46,254 bases of DNA. Origin: Streptococcus pseudopneumoniae. GTDB taxonomy: Bacteria > Bacillota > Bacilli > Lactobacillales > Streptococcaceae. Shown piece after piece: positions 25,038 through 32,174 of this stretch (within the stretch, counting starts at the first letter, position 1; every line of letters starts with the position of its first letter). The notes under the pieces were generated by a model. The model had not been told where the DNA came from. It searched no databases and was given only the letters and a program-made list of their open reading frames with translations. The stretch lies in NCBI RefSeq assembly GCF_001070715.1, contig NZ_JVRR01000127.1:1-46254 (forward strand), written 5' to 3'. The position numbers and the translations under genes were made by a program.

Positions 25038-26381
25038 ATGATTAAAATCTATGACACTATGTCTCGTGATTTGCGAGAATTTGTCCCGATTGAGGACGGC
25101 AAAGTCAAGATGTATGTTTGTGGGCCAACCGTGTATAACTATATCCACGTGGGGAATGCCCGTTCAACGGTGGCTTTTGATACCATTCGTCGCTATTTTG
25201 AGTACCGTGGTTATGAGGTTGCTTATATTTCCAATTTTACAGATGTGGATGATAAGATTATCAACCGTGCCAAGGAAGAAGGCATTACGCCTCAGGAGGT
25301 TGCGGACAAGTACATCGCTGCCTTTCGTGAGGATGTGACGACCTTGGGCGTCAAACCTGCGACCTGCCATCCGCGTGTGGTGGAGTTTATGGCTGACATC
25401 ATCCGCTTTGTGGAAGACTTGATTGGAAAAGGTTTTGCTTATGAGAGCCAAGGAGATGTCTATTTCCGTGTGGAAAAATCCCACAACTATGCTAAATTAG
25501 CAAATAAAACCTTGGAAGATTTGGAGCTAGGTGCTTCAGGTCGTACCGATGAAGAAACGGCACGTAAGGAAAATCCTGTAGACTTTGCCCTCTGGAAAGC
25601 TGCCAAGCTAGGCGAGATTTCTTGGGATAGTCCTTGGGGTCCTGGTCGTCCGGGCTGGCATATCGAGTGTTCGGTCATGTCAACAGAGATTTTGGGCGAT
25701 ACTATTGATATCCACGGTGGTGGAGCTGATCTAGAGTTTCCTCATCATACTAACGAGATTGCCCAGTCAGAAGCAAAAACAGGCAAGACCTTTGCTAACT
25801 ACTGGATGCATAATGGCTTTGTCAATATCGATAATGTCAAGATGTCCAAGTCCTTGGGGAACTTTATCACTGTTCATGATGCCCTCAAAACTCTTGATGG
25901 GCAGGTACTTCGATTCTTCTTTGCGACTCAACATTATCGCAAGCCTATCAACTTTACGGAAAAGGCAGTGCGGGATGCAGAGACTAATCTCAAGTATCTA
26001 AAGAACACTTACGAACAACCATTTACAGGAAACGTGGATACCCAAGAGTTACAAGCTTTTAAAGACAAGTTTGTAGCAGCTATGGATGAGGATTTCAACT
26101 CTGCCAACGGTATTACAGTAGTCTTTGAAATGGCCAAGTGGATCAATTCTGGAAACTATGATGCAAGTGTTAAGGAAGCTCTTGCGGCTATGTTAGAGGT
26201 CTTTGGAATTGTCTTTGTTGAGGAAGTTTTGGATGCAGAGATTGAAGACTTGATTCAAAAACGCCAAGAAGCGCGTGCCAATCGTGACTTTGCGATAGCA
26301 GACCAAATCCGTGACCAATTGGCTGCTCAAGGAATTAAGCTCCTTGACACCAAGGATGGAGTGAGGTGGACACGTGATTGA
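25038..26381 (+). CDS. cysS: Cysteinyl-tRNA synthetase
   Basis: A 447-residue class I synthetase. Zinc-type Cys28 (YVCGPTVY) precedes the HIGH-type motif HVGN at 37-40, CSVMS and the HTNEIAQSE zinc region follow, and KMSKS is at 268-272. The N-terminus MIKIYDTMSRDL matches relatives, so ATG 25038 is favoured, although no Shine-Dalgarno sequence is visible in the bases before it. It overlaps mrnC by 8 bases. Confidence 0.96.
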   Translation: MIKIYDTMSRDLREFVPIEDGKVKMYVCGPTVYNYIHVGNARSTVAFDTIRRYFEYRGYEVAYISNFTDVDDKIINRAKEEGITPQEVADKYIAAFREDVTTLGVKPATCHPRVVEFMADIIRFVEDLIGKGFAYESQGDVYFRVEKSHNYAKLANKTLEDLELGASGRTDEETARKENPVDFALWKAAKLGEISWDSPWGPGRPGWHIECSVMSTEILGDTIDIHGGGADLEFPHHTNEIAQSEAKTGKTFANYWMHNGFVNIDNVKMSKSLGNFITVHDALKTLDGQVLRFFFATQHYRKPINFTEKAVRDAETNLKYLKNTYEQPFTGNVDTQELQAFKDKFVAAMDEDFNSANGITVVFEMAKWINSGNYDASVKEALAAMLEVFGIVFVEEVLDAEIEDLIQKRQEARANRDFAIADQIRDQLAAQGIKLLDTKDGVRWTRD

Positions 26382-26760
26382 TGTCAATCTCATTAACGGG
26401 ATTGCGTTAGCTTTTGAGGGGGACGCGGTGTATTCTATGTATATACGTCGTCACCTCATTCTAAAAGGTATGACCAAACCCAATAAACTCCATCAAGAAG
26501 CGACCAAGTATGTCTCAGCCAAAGCTCAGGCTCGCCTGATTTCCCTTATGTTAGAGGAGCAGGTCCTAACGGAAAAAGAAGAAGAAATCTACAAACGTGG
26601 TCGCAATACCAATAGTCACACCAAGGCCAAAAATGCTGATATAGTGACTTACCGTATGTCCACAGGTTTTGAAGCAGTCATGGGCTATCTCCATATGACT
26701 GAAAATCTGGAACGGCTTGAGAGCTTGATTTCGTGGTGTATCCAAAAAGTGGAGGGCTAG
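26374..26760 (+). CDS. mrnC: Mini-ribonuclease III
   Basis: A 128-residue RNase III catalytic domain without a double-stranded-RNA-binding domain, the hallmark of Mini-III, which matures 23S rRNA. Conserved blocks are NGIALAFEGDAVYSMYIRRH near the N-terminus and KNADIVTYRMSTGFEAVMGYL near the C-terminus. It starts with GTG inside the end of cysS (8-base overlap), so it is translationally coupled. The cysS-mrnC pairing is common in Firmicutes. Confidence 0.93.
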   Translation: MIDVNLINGIALAFEGDAVYSMYIRRHLILKGMTKPNKLHQEATKYVSAKAQARLISLMLEEQVLTEKEEEIYKRGRNTNSHTKAKNADIVTYRMSTGFEAVMGYLHMTENLERLESLISWCIQKVEG

Positions 26761-26763
26761 GGT

Positions 26764-27633
26764 ATGATGGCAAAAGAACTACAAGACTGGTTTCCTGAAG
26801 CTCAGATTTCAGACCAACCAGTAGAGAAAGAGGGCTATCTCACGCTCCCTTTAGCTTCTCAGCGGTGGATTTTGCTGGAGGAAGCTGGGCTCAGCGAGCG
26901 TGAAAAGCAGTTGATTTCTCTTTTGACCCAGCAGGAGGAGGCTCGTTCGCTCAATCCTTGGTATTCTTATCTGATTGAGGGTAAGGGACAGGCACCACAA
27001 ACTTTTAAAAAGATTCAGTTGGTTTATTGTCATCTTTCCTATTTTCAGCAGGAAAATCTAGCTTCTTGGCTAGATATGATGCGGACCCTTTTTCCGAACT
27101 GTCAGACGGTGATTCAGGTCGGAGCTCAGGATTATGTTTTCGTACTTCAACAAGATAAATACACTTCTGTACGAGCTATTTTAAGTGATACGATTGAAGC
27201 GGTTGAGTATGACTTTGGACTGCGTCTCTCTATCATGTTAGGACAGGTTTGGTCTCAGACTGGAAATCAAGCCCTATCAGACTTAATCAAAGCAGAGCGA
27301 GATTTGTTTAAGACTTGGTGGCGTCAGGGTCACCAAGGCGTTTATACTTTTTCTCAGCTCTATCTTTGGAGTATGGGGGAAAGAATTGTGGACCTGAGAG
27401 TCATTAAAGAATGTCTACACCAGATGATTTTGGATCAAGATCAGATTCAGGAAATCATTCTCTCTCTTTGGGAAAATAGTGCAGTCTTAACTAAAACAGC
27501 ACAACAACTGTATTTGCATCGTAATTCTCTCCAATACAAGATTGATAAATGGGAAGAATTGACAGGACTTCAGTTGAAAGAGTTGACCGACCTGACCCTG
27601 TGTTATCAATTGATTTTACCAGATATTCTCTAA
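26764..27633 (+). CDS. PucR/CdaR-like regulator (C-terminal HTH)
   Basis: A 289-residue protein whose last 60 residues form the PucR-type helix-turn-helix (LTKTAQQLYLHRNSLQYKIDKWEELTG). The middle resembles a degenerate GGDEF-like domain of this family; the N-terminal 90 residues are not recognised. It lies three bases after mrnC and is followed by a terminator and then msmK. A role in sugar regulation, perhaps of msmK, is inferred from position only. Confidence 0.75.
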   Translation: MMAKELQDWFPEAQISDQPVEKEGYLTLPLASQRWILLEEAGLSEREKQLISLLTQQEEARSLNPWYSYLIEGKGQAPQTFKKIQLVYCHLSYFQQENLASWLDMMRTLFPNCQTVIQVGAQDYVFVLQQDKYTSVRAILSDTIEAVEYDFGLRLSIMLGQVWSQTGNQALSDLIKAERDLFKTWWRQGHQGVYTFSQLYLWSMGERIVDLRVIKECLHQMILDQDQIQEIILSLWENSAVLTKTAQQLYLHRNSLQYKIDKWEELTGLQLKELTDLTLCYQLILPDIL

Positions 27634-27665
27634 AGTTTTGTGCAAGTTGCACAGAACTTTTTTGT
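27633..27665 (+). terminator. Terminator after the PucR-like gene
   Basis: AAGTT...AACTT and TGTGCA/TGCACA form a stem with loop AGT, followed by a long T run. It begins on the last base of the stop codon. Confidence 0.8.
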
Positions 27666-27690
27666 TTTTTTGGTCATCTTGCCATAGAAA

Positions 27691-27706
27691 TGTAAAGCGT
27701 TTTCAT
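27691..27706 (+). promoter_or_regulatory. cre-like CcpA site of msmK
   Basis: TGTAAAGCGTTTTCAT fits the core AAnCGnWnnCAW of the catabolite-responsive element. It lies immediately upstream of the -10, where CcpA would block the promoter. Confidence 0.65.
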
Positions 27707-27707
27707 C

Positions 27708-27713
27708 TATAAT
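27708..27713 (+). promoter_or_regulatory. msmK -10 element
   Basis: A perfect TATAAT 33 bases before the msmK ATG, directly downstream of the cre-like site. The -35 is poor (TAGAAA at 17 bases). Confidence 0.55.
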
Positions 27714-27745
27714 AAAACTATCAAAAGACAAAAGGAGTTCACCTC

Positions 27746-28876
27746 ATGGTAGAATTGAATCTTAAAAACATTTACAAAAAATATCCAAACAGCGAACACT
27801 ACTCAGTTGAAGACTTCAACTTGGACATCAAAGACAAAGAGTTTATCGTTTTCGTAGGTCCTTCAGGATGTGGTAAATCAACAACTCTTCGTATGATTGC
27901 TGGTCTTGAAGACATCACAGAAGGCACTGCATCTATCGATGGCGTGGTTGTCAACGATGTAGCTCCAAAAGACCGTGACATCGCCATGGTATTCCAAAAC
28001 TACGCTCTTTACCCACACATGACTGTTTATGACAACATGGCTTTCGGTTTGAAATTGCGTAAATACAGCAAAGAAGACATCGACAAACGTGTGCAAGAAG
28101 CAGCTGAAATCCTTGGATTGAAAGAATTCTTGGAACGTAAACCAGCTGACCTTTCAGGTGGTCAACGTCAACGTGTTGCCATGGGTCGTGCCATCGTCCG
28201 TGATGCAAAAGTGTTCTTGATGGACGAACCTTTGTCAAACTTGGATGCAAAACTTCGTGTATCAATGCGTGCTGAAATCGCTAAAATCCACCGTCGTATC
28301 GGAGCTACAACTATCTACGTAACTCACGACCAAACAGAAGCGATGACACTTGCAGACCGTATCGTTATCATGTCAGCAACTAAGAACCCTGCTGGTACAG
28401 GTACTATCGGACGTGTTGAACAAATCGGTACTCCTCAAGAAGTTTACAAAAACCCAGTTAACAAATTCGTAGCAGGATTCATCGGAAGCCCAGCTATGAA
28501 CTTCATCAACGTGCAATTGGTTGGTAGCGAAATTGTTTCTGACGGTTTCCGTTTGAAAGTTCCAGAAGGAGCATTGAAAGTTCTTCGTGAAAAAGGCTAC
28601 GAAGGTAAAGAATTGATCTTCGGTATCCGTCCAGAAGACGTGAATGCAGAACCTGCTTTCCTTGAAACATTCCCAGAATCAGTTGTCAAAGCTACTATCT
28701 CAGTATCAGAATTGCTTGGTTCAGAATCTCACCTTTATTGCCAAGTTGGTAAAGATGAATTTGTTGCCAAAGTTGATGCTCGTGACTACTTGCAAACAGG
28801 TGCAACAGTTGAACTTGGATTTGACTTGAACAAAGCACACTTCTTCGACGTAGAAACTGAAAAAACAGTTTACTAA
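27746..28876 (+). CDS. msmK: Multi-sugar ABC transporter ATPase MsmK
   Basis: A 376-residue ATPase of the MalK/UgpC type: Walker [10 protein letters not shown], signature [14 protein letters not shown], Walker [14 protein letters not shown], and a C-terminal regulatory OB-fold domain (IFGIRPEDV). No permease or binding-protein genes are adjacent. In streptococci a single MsmK energises several oligosaccharide importers, which fits this orphan location. Strong codon bias suggests high expression. It has its own cre-controlled promoter and terminator. Confidence 0.94.
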   Translation: MVELNLKNIYKKYPNSEHYSVEDFNLDIKDKEFIVFVGPSGCGKSTTLRMIAGLEDITEGTASIDGVVVNDVAPKDRDIAMVFQNYALYPHMTVYDNMAFGLKLRKYSKEDIDKRVQEAAEILGLKEFLERKPADLSGGQRQRVAMGRAIVRDAKVFLMDEPLSNLDAKLRVSMRAEIAKIHRRIGATTIYVTHDQTEAMTLADRIVIMSATKNPAGTGTIGRVEQIGTPQEVYKNPVNKFVAGFIGSPAMNFINVQLVGSEIVSDGFRLKVPEGALKVLREKGYEGKELIFGIRPEDVNAEPAFLETFPESVVKATISVSELLGSESHLYCQVGKDEFVAKVDARDYLQTGATVELGFDLNKAHFFDVETEKTVY

Positions 28877-28888
28877 GATAAATAAAAC

Positions 28889-28922
28889 TCAAAACACTGC
28901 TAGAAATCTGGCAGTGTTTTTT
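28889..28922 (+). terminator. msmK terminator
   Basis: AAAACACTGC (28891-28900) pairs with GCAGTGTTTT (28911-28920), with an inner AGA/TCT, followed by T residues. Confidence 0.85.
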
Positions 28923-28932
28923 GCGATTGCGT

Positions 28933-28963
28933 AGAAAAAAACTCTCCAATTGAACTGGAGAGT
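28933..28963 (-). terminator. Terminator of the amino-acid ABC operon
   Basis: On the minus strand an 8-bp stem, ACTCTCCA/TGGAGAGT, precedes a seven-T run. It lies beyond the BOX repeat that follows the last gene of the leftward operon. Confidence 0.8.
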
Positions 28964-28970
28964 GGCTGTT

Positions 28971-29078
28971 TATACTCAATGAAAATCAAAGAGCAAACTA
29001 GGAAGCTAGCCGCAGGCTGTACTGGAGTACGGCAAGGTGAAGCTGACGTGGTTTGAATTTGATTTTCGAAGAGTATTA
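28971..29078 (-). repeat. BOX element lacking boxB (boxA-boxC)
   Basis: Read on the minus strand, TAATACTCTTCG begins boxA at 29078, and boxC ends at 28971 (TATACTCAATG on the plus strand). BoxB is absent, giving about 108 bp. It begins on the stop codon TAA of the last permease gene and precedes that operon's terminator. The boxA half is identical to 1-50. Confidence 0.92.
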
Positions 29079-29735
29079 TTCTGCAGCTTGTTGCCAACGT
29101 TTTGCTAGCATATGAGACAGGCTAGAAATGGCTAGGTTAAAGCTGAAGTAGATGAGGGCAATCAGGATATAAAGACTGAAGACCTGCTCTGGTTCGAAAT
29201 AACGGCCCATGAGAATTTGGCTAGCTCCAAAGAGCTCTTGTAGGGCGATAACAGAGTAGAGAAGACTGGTATCCTTAATCACGGTAACAAACTGGGAAAT
29301 GATGGCTGGCAACATTTTGCGAATGGCTTGTGGGAGAATGATGTGGTAGAGGATTTGGGCTGAGGTGAAGCCTTGTGACATTCCTGCTTCGTACTGCCCC
29401 TTGTCTACGGCATTGAGACCGCCTCGGATAATCTCAGCTAAGGCCGCTGAGGTAAAGAGAGTAAAGGCTGTAATACCTGCTGGAGTGGATTTCATCTTGA
29501 AAACTAAAAAGATAGTGAAAATCCAGAGGAGGTTAGGAACGTTGCGCACAAATTCGATGTAAATGCTGGAAATGATGCGCAAGACAGGATTTTTGCCATT
29601 TCTCATGACAGCTAGCACCGTACCGATAAGGGTAGAGAGGACGATGGCAATTAGAGAAATGTAGAGGGTCAAGCCAAATCCTTTAAAGATAAAGACTAGG
29701 TTATCTGGGGTCAAAACTTCTAAAATGGATTCCAT
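29076..29735 (-). CDS. Polar amino-acid ABC transporter permease
   Basis: A 219-residue HisM/GlnP-type permease with several membrane spans and the EAA loop (MSQGFTSAQILYHIILPQAIRKMLP). It is the last gene of a four-gene leftward operon and starts nine bases after the other permease gene. The two probably form a heterodimeric channel. Its TAA stop codon is formed by the BOX terminus. Confidence 0.92.
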   Translation of the reverse strand: MESILEVLTPDNLVFIFKGFGLTLYISLIAIVLSTLIGTVLAVMRNGKNPVLRIISSIYIEFVRNVPNLLWIFTIFLVFKMKSTPAGITAFTLFTSAALAEIIRGGLNAVDKGQYEAGMSQGFTSAQILYHIILPQAIRKMLPAIISQFVTVIKDTSLLYSVIALQELFGASQILMGRYFEPEQVFSLYILIALIYFSFNLAISSLSHMLAKRWQQAAE

Positions 29736-29744
29736 AGTAACCTC

Positions 29745-30422
29745 CTAAAGTGAATAGGCTTTTTTGTTGGCTTGCTCCATCTTGCGACCAAACTGGGCAA
29801 CAGGGAAGCAAAGAGAAAAGTAGAGAAAGGCAGCACCTAGAAAGGCTGGGATATAGTTTCCGTTAAGAGCCGACCAAGACTTGGTCACAAACATCAAGTC
29901 GACTCCAGAAATGATAGCGACTGTGGAGGTGTTCTTGATGAGGTTGACGATTTGGTTAGTCAAAGGAGGGAGAATGATACGGAAAGCCTGAGGCAAGATA
30001 ATCAAGCGCATGGCACTGATATAAGTAAAACCTTGTGACAAGGCAGCCTCCATCTGACCGCTAGGAATAGACTGAATTCCTGAGCGAATAACCTCGGCGA
30101 TATAGGCGCCGTGATAAAGTCCGACGCAGAGAACAGCTGTCCAATAAATCGGAATCATGATGGTGTGGTCACTGATAAGGGGTAGACCATAAAAGACGAT
30201 AACAAACTGCACCAAGAGGGGAGTGTTTTGGTAAAATTCAACAAAGATGCGAGCCAAAATGCGCAAAATTGGACGTTTGCTGGTTGACATAGCTCCAAAG
30301 AAGATGCCCAAAACCATGGCTAGGATAAAGGATCCGATTGCTAGGGCAAGGGTGAAGAGGAAACCATTGAAAAATTGTCCAAAATCCTGAAAATAGGCAG
30401 TCCAAGATGATAAATCTGTCAT
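29745..30422 (-). CDS. Polar amino-acid ABC transporter permease
   Basis: A 225-residue permease paired with the gene downstream, with the EAA loop LSQGFTYISAMRLIILPQAFRIILPP (shown in part by position about 130-155) and typical spans. It starts 12 bases after the binding-protein gene with a good ribosome site. The substrate is probably glutamine or a related polar amino acid, judged by subfamily only. Confidence 0.92.
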   Translation of the reverse strand: MTDLSSWTAYFQDFGQFFNGFLFTLALAIGSFILAMVLGIFFGAMSTSKRPILRILARIFVEFYQNTPLLVQFVIVFYGLPLISDHTIMIPIYWTAVLCVGLYHGAYIAEVIRSGIQSIPSGQMEAALSQGFTYISAMRLIILPQAFRIILPPLTNQIVNLIKNTSTVAIISGVDLMFVTKSWSALNGNYIPAFLGAAFLYFSLCFPVAQFGRKMEQANKKAYSL

Positions 30423-30434
30423 GATGTGTCCTCC

Positions 30435-31229
30435 TTAATCTGCGGTATGGCTAGATGGTTTGAGCTTGTAACGGTCATAAAGTTTCTGCAAACTACCATC
30501 TTTGCTCCATTTAGTAACCAAGTTATCAAGATAATTGTTTAGCTCTGTATTTGATTTCTTGGTAACGATACCGTAGTCAGATGGCTTGAAACTATCATCT
30601 AGTAGTACTGTGCGCTTGCTGATGTAGCCAGACAGAATCGAGCGGTCAACGGAAAAGGCATCAATACGGTGAGCATGCAGGGAAGTAATCAATTCTGGGT
30701 AGGAACCAAGTTCGACGAATTTAAACTTCAGACCTTTCTTTTTACCCAGTTCAGTAATCAGGCGTTGGGTGATGGAACCTTGGGCAACTCCGATGGTTTT
30801 GCCGTTTAGGTCCTCAATCTTTTTGATTTTGGCAGATTTATTGACCAAAAATCCAGAAGCATCTGTGTAGTAAGGACTGGTAAAGTTGTAGAGTTTTTTG
30901 CGTTCGTCTGTGATGGTAAAGGTCGCGATATCCATATCGACCTGTTCATTGTCTAGAAGGGGTCCGCGAGTTTGTGCTGTAACCGGCACATAACGAACCT
31001 TGACCTTGAGCTCATCAGCTACCATCTTGGCCAGGTCAGTTTCGATACCAGAAAAGGTTCCTGTCTTGGGATCCTTGTAGCCAAAATTGGGAACGTCTTG
31101 TTTGACACCGACAACCAGTTCGCCTCTTTTTTGAATATCTGCGACGCTGGTATCAGCCTGAACTGGTTTTGCAGTAGCAAGGCCGAAAAGGCTAATCAAT
31201 ATTGCTGATAAAAAGAATTTCTTTTTCAT
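30435..31229 (-). CDS. Amino-acid ABC transporter substrate-binding protein
   Basis: A 264-residue family-3 solute-binding protein. I chose the ATG at 31229, which gives a signal peptide (MKKKFFLSAILISLFGLATA, then KPVQA before the mature start) and follows GGAGG. The longer frame to 31421 runs into the ATPase gene. There is no lipobox cysteine, unusual for a Gram-positive binding protein: it looks like a signal-peptidase-I product. The GELVVGVKQDVPNFGY start and GKTIGVAQGS block are typical. It lies between the ATPase and permease genes. Confidence 0.93.
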   Translation of the reverse strand: MKKKFFLSAILISLFGLATAKPVQADTSVADIQKRGELVVGVKQDVPNFGYKDPKTGTFSGIETDLAKMVADELKVKVRYVPVTAQTRGPLLDNEQVDMDIATFTITDERKKLYNFTSPYYTDASGFLVNKSAKIKKIEDLNGKTIGVAQGSITQRLITELGKKKGLKFKFVELGSYPELITSLHAHRIDAFSVDRSILSGYISKRTVLLDDSFKPSDYGIVTKKSNTELNNYLDNLVTKWSKDGSLQKLYDRYKLKPSSHTAD

Positions 31230-31239
31230 AGGCGCCTCC

Positions 31240-31998
31240 TTATTTGACTTTGTCACTTTCGTGGTTGATGATTTTGCTGAGGAATTGTTGGGCACGAGGT
31301 TCGCTTGGATTGTCGAAAAAGTCATCAACATCTGTCGTATCCACCAAAACTTCTCCGTCAGCCATAAAGATGATGCGGTCGGCAACTTCACGGGCAAAGC
31401 CCATTTCATGAGTAACGACAATCATATTCATACCATCGTGGGCCAATTTTTGCATAACTGCCAGAACATCACCGATGGTTTCAGGATCAAGGGCAGATGT
31501 TGGTTCATCAAAGAGAAGGAGTTCAGGATGCATAGCGAGTCCACGAGCAATGGCAATCCGTTGTTTTTGTCCACCAGAAAGCATAGCTGGATAAGAATCT
31601 TTCTTGTCCCACATATTTACAAATTCCAGATATTTTTGAGCTGTCTTTTCAGCTTCTTTTTTATCAATTCCTAGAACTTTTATGGGTGCGAGTGTTACGT
31701 TTTCTAACACTGTTTTGTGAGGGTAGAGGTTAAAATGCTGGAAAACCATGCCGACTTCCTTGCGAAGAGGTACCAAATCTTTCTGGCTGGCACCAGCAAC
31801 TTGGTGGCCATTGACTAGAAGCCTTCCCTTGTCGACAGCCTCCAAACCATTGATGGTACGGATAAGAGTGGATTTCCCAGAACCAGATGGTCCGAGTAGG
31901 ACAACGACTTGTCCTTTTTCAAAACGGAGATTGATGTCGCGGAGTGCATGGTAGTCTCCGTAATATTTTTCGACGTGTTCAAATTCTACTAAAGCCAT
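31240..31998 (-). CDS. Polar amino-acid ABC transporter ATP-binding protein
   Basis: A 252-residue GlnQ/HisP-type ATPase: Walker A GPSGSGKST, signature LSGGQKQRIAIARG, Walker B LLLFDEPTSALDP, and His loop VVTHEMGFA. It is the first gene of the leftward operon, with AAAGGAG upstream and a near-consensus promoter at 32033-32061. It powers the two permeases encoded downstream. Confidence 0.95.
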   Translation of the reverse strand: MALVEFEHVEKYYGDYHALRDINLRFEKGQVVVLLGPSGSGKSTLIRTINGLEAVDKGRLLVNGHQVAGASQKDLVPLRKEVGMVFQHFNLYPHKTVLENVTLAPIKVLGIDKKEAEKTAQKYLEFVNMWDKKDSYPAMLSGGQKQRIAIARGLAMHPELLLFDEPTSALDPETIGDVLAVMQKLAHDGMNMIVVTHEMGFAREVADRIIFMADGEVLVDTTDVDDFFDNPSEPRAQQFLSKIINHESDKVK

Positions 31999-32032
31999 AA
32001 GGAATCTCCTTTGTGTTAGATTTTATAACACG

Positions 32033-32061
32033 ATTCTACACCAAAAGAATTGCCTTGTCAA
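32033..32061 (-). promoter_or_regulatory. Promoter of the amino-acid ABC operon
   Basis: On the minus strand, TTGACA (32056-32061), a 17-base spacer and TAGAAT (32033-32038): 11 of 12 consensus bases at ideal spacing. This is the best sigma-70-type promoter in the window. Confidence 0.85.
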
Positions 32062-32129
32062 ATCATATCTGAAAAAATTCACTAAAATTTTATAAAAAAG
32101 CAATCTGGATAGAGAAAACGTCTAAATCA

Positions 32130-32138
32130 TGTTATAAT
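32130..32138 (+). promoter_or_regulatory. recJ extended -10 promoter
   Basis: TGTTATAAT, an extended -10, lies 37 bases before the chosen recJ start and is divergent from the ABC operon promoter. Confidence 0.65.
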
Positions 32139-32174
32139 GAAGCAATAGAATTCTTAGAAAGAGTGGATGTCTTT

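Noticed and set aside
31230..31421. Longer start for the binding protein
   Set aside because: It would overlap the ATPase gene and place the obvious signal peptide inside the protein.
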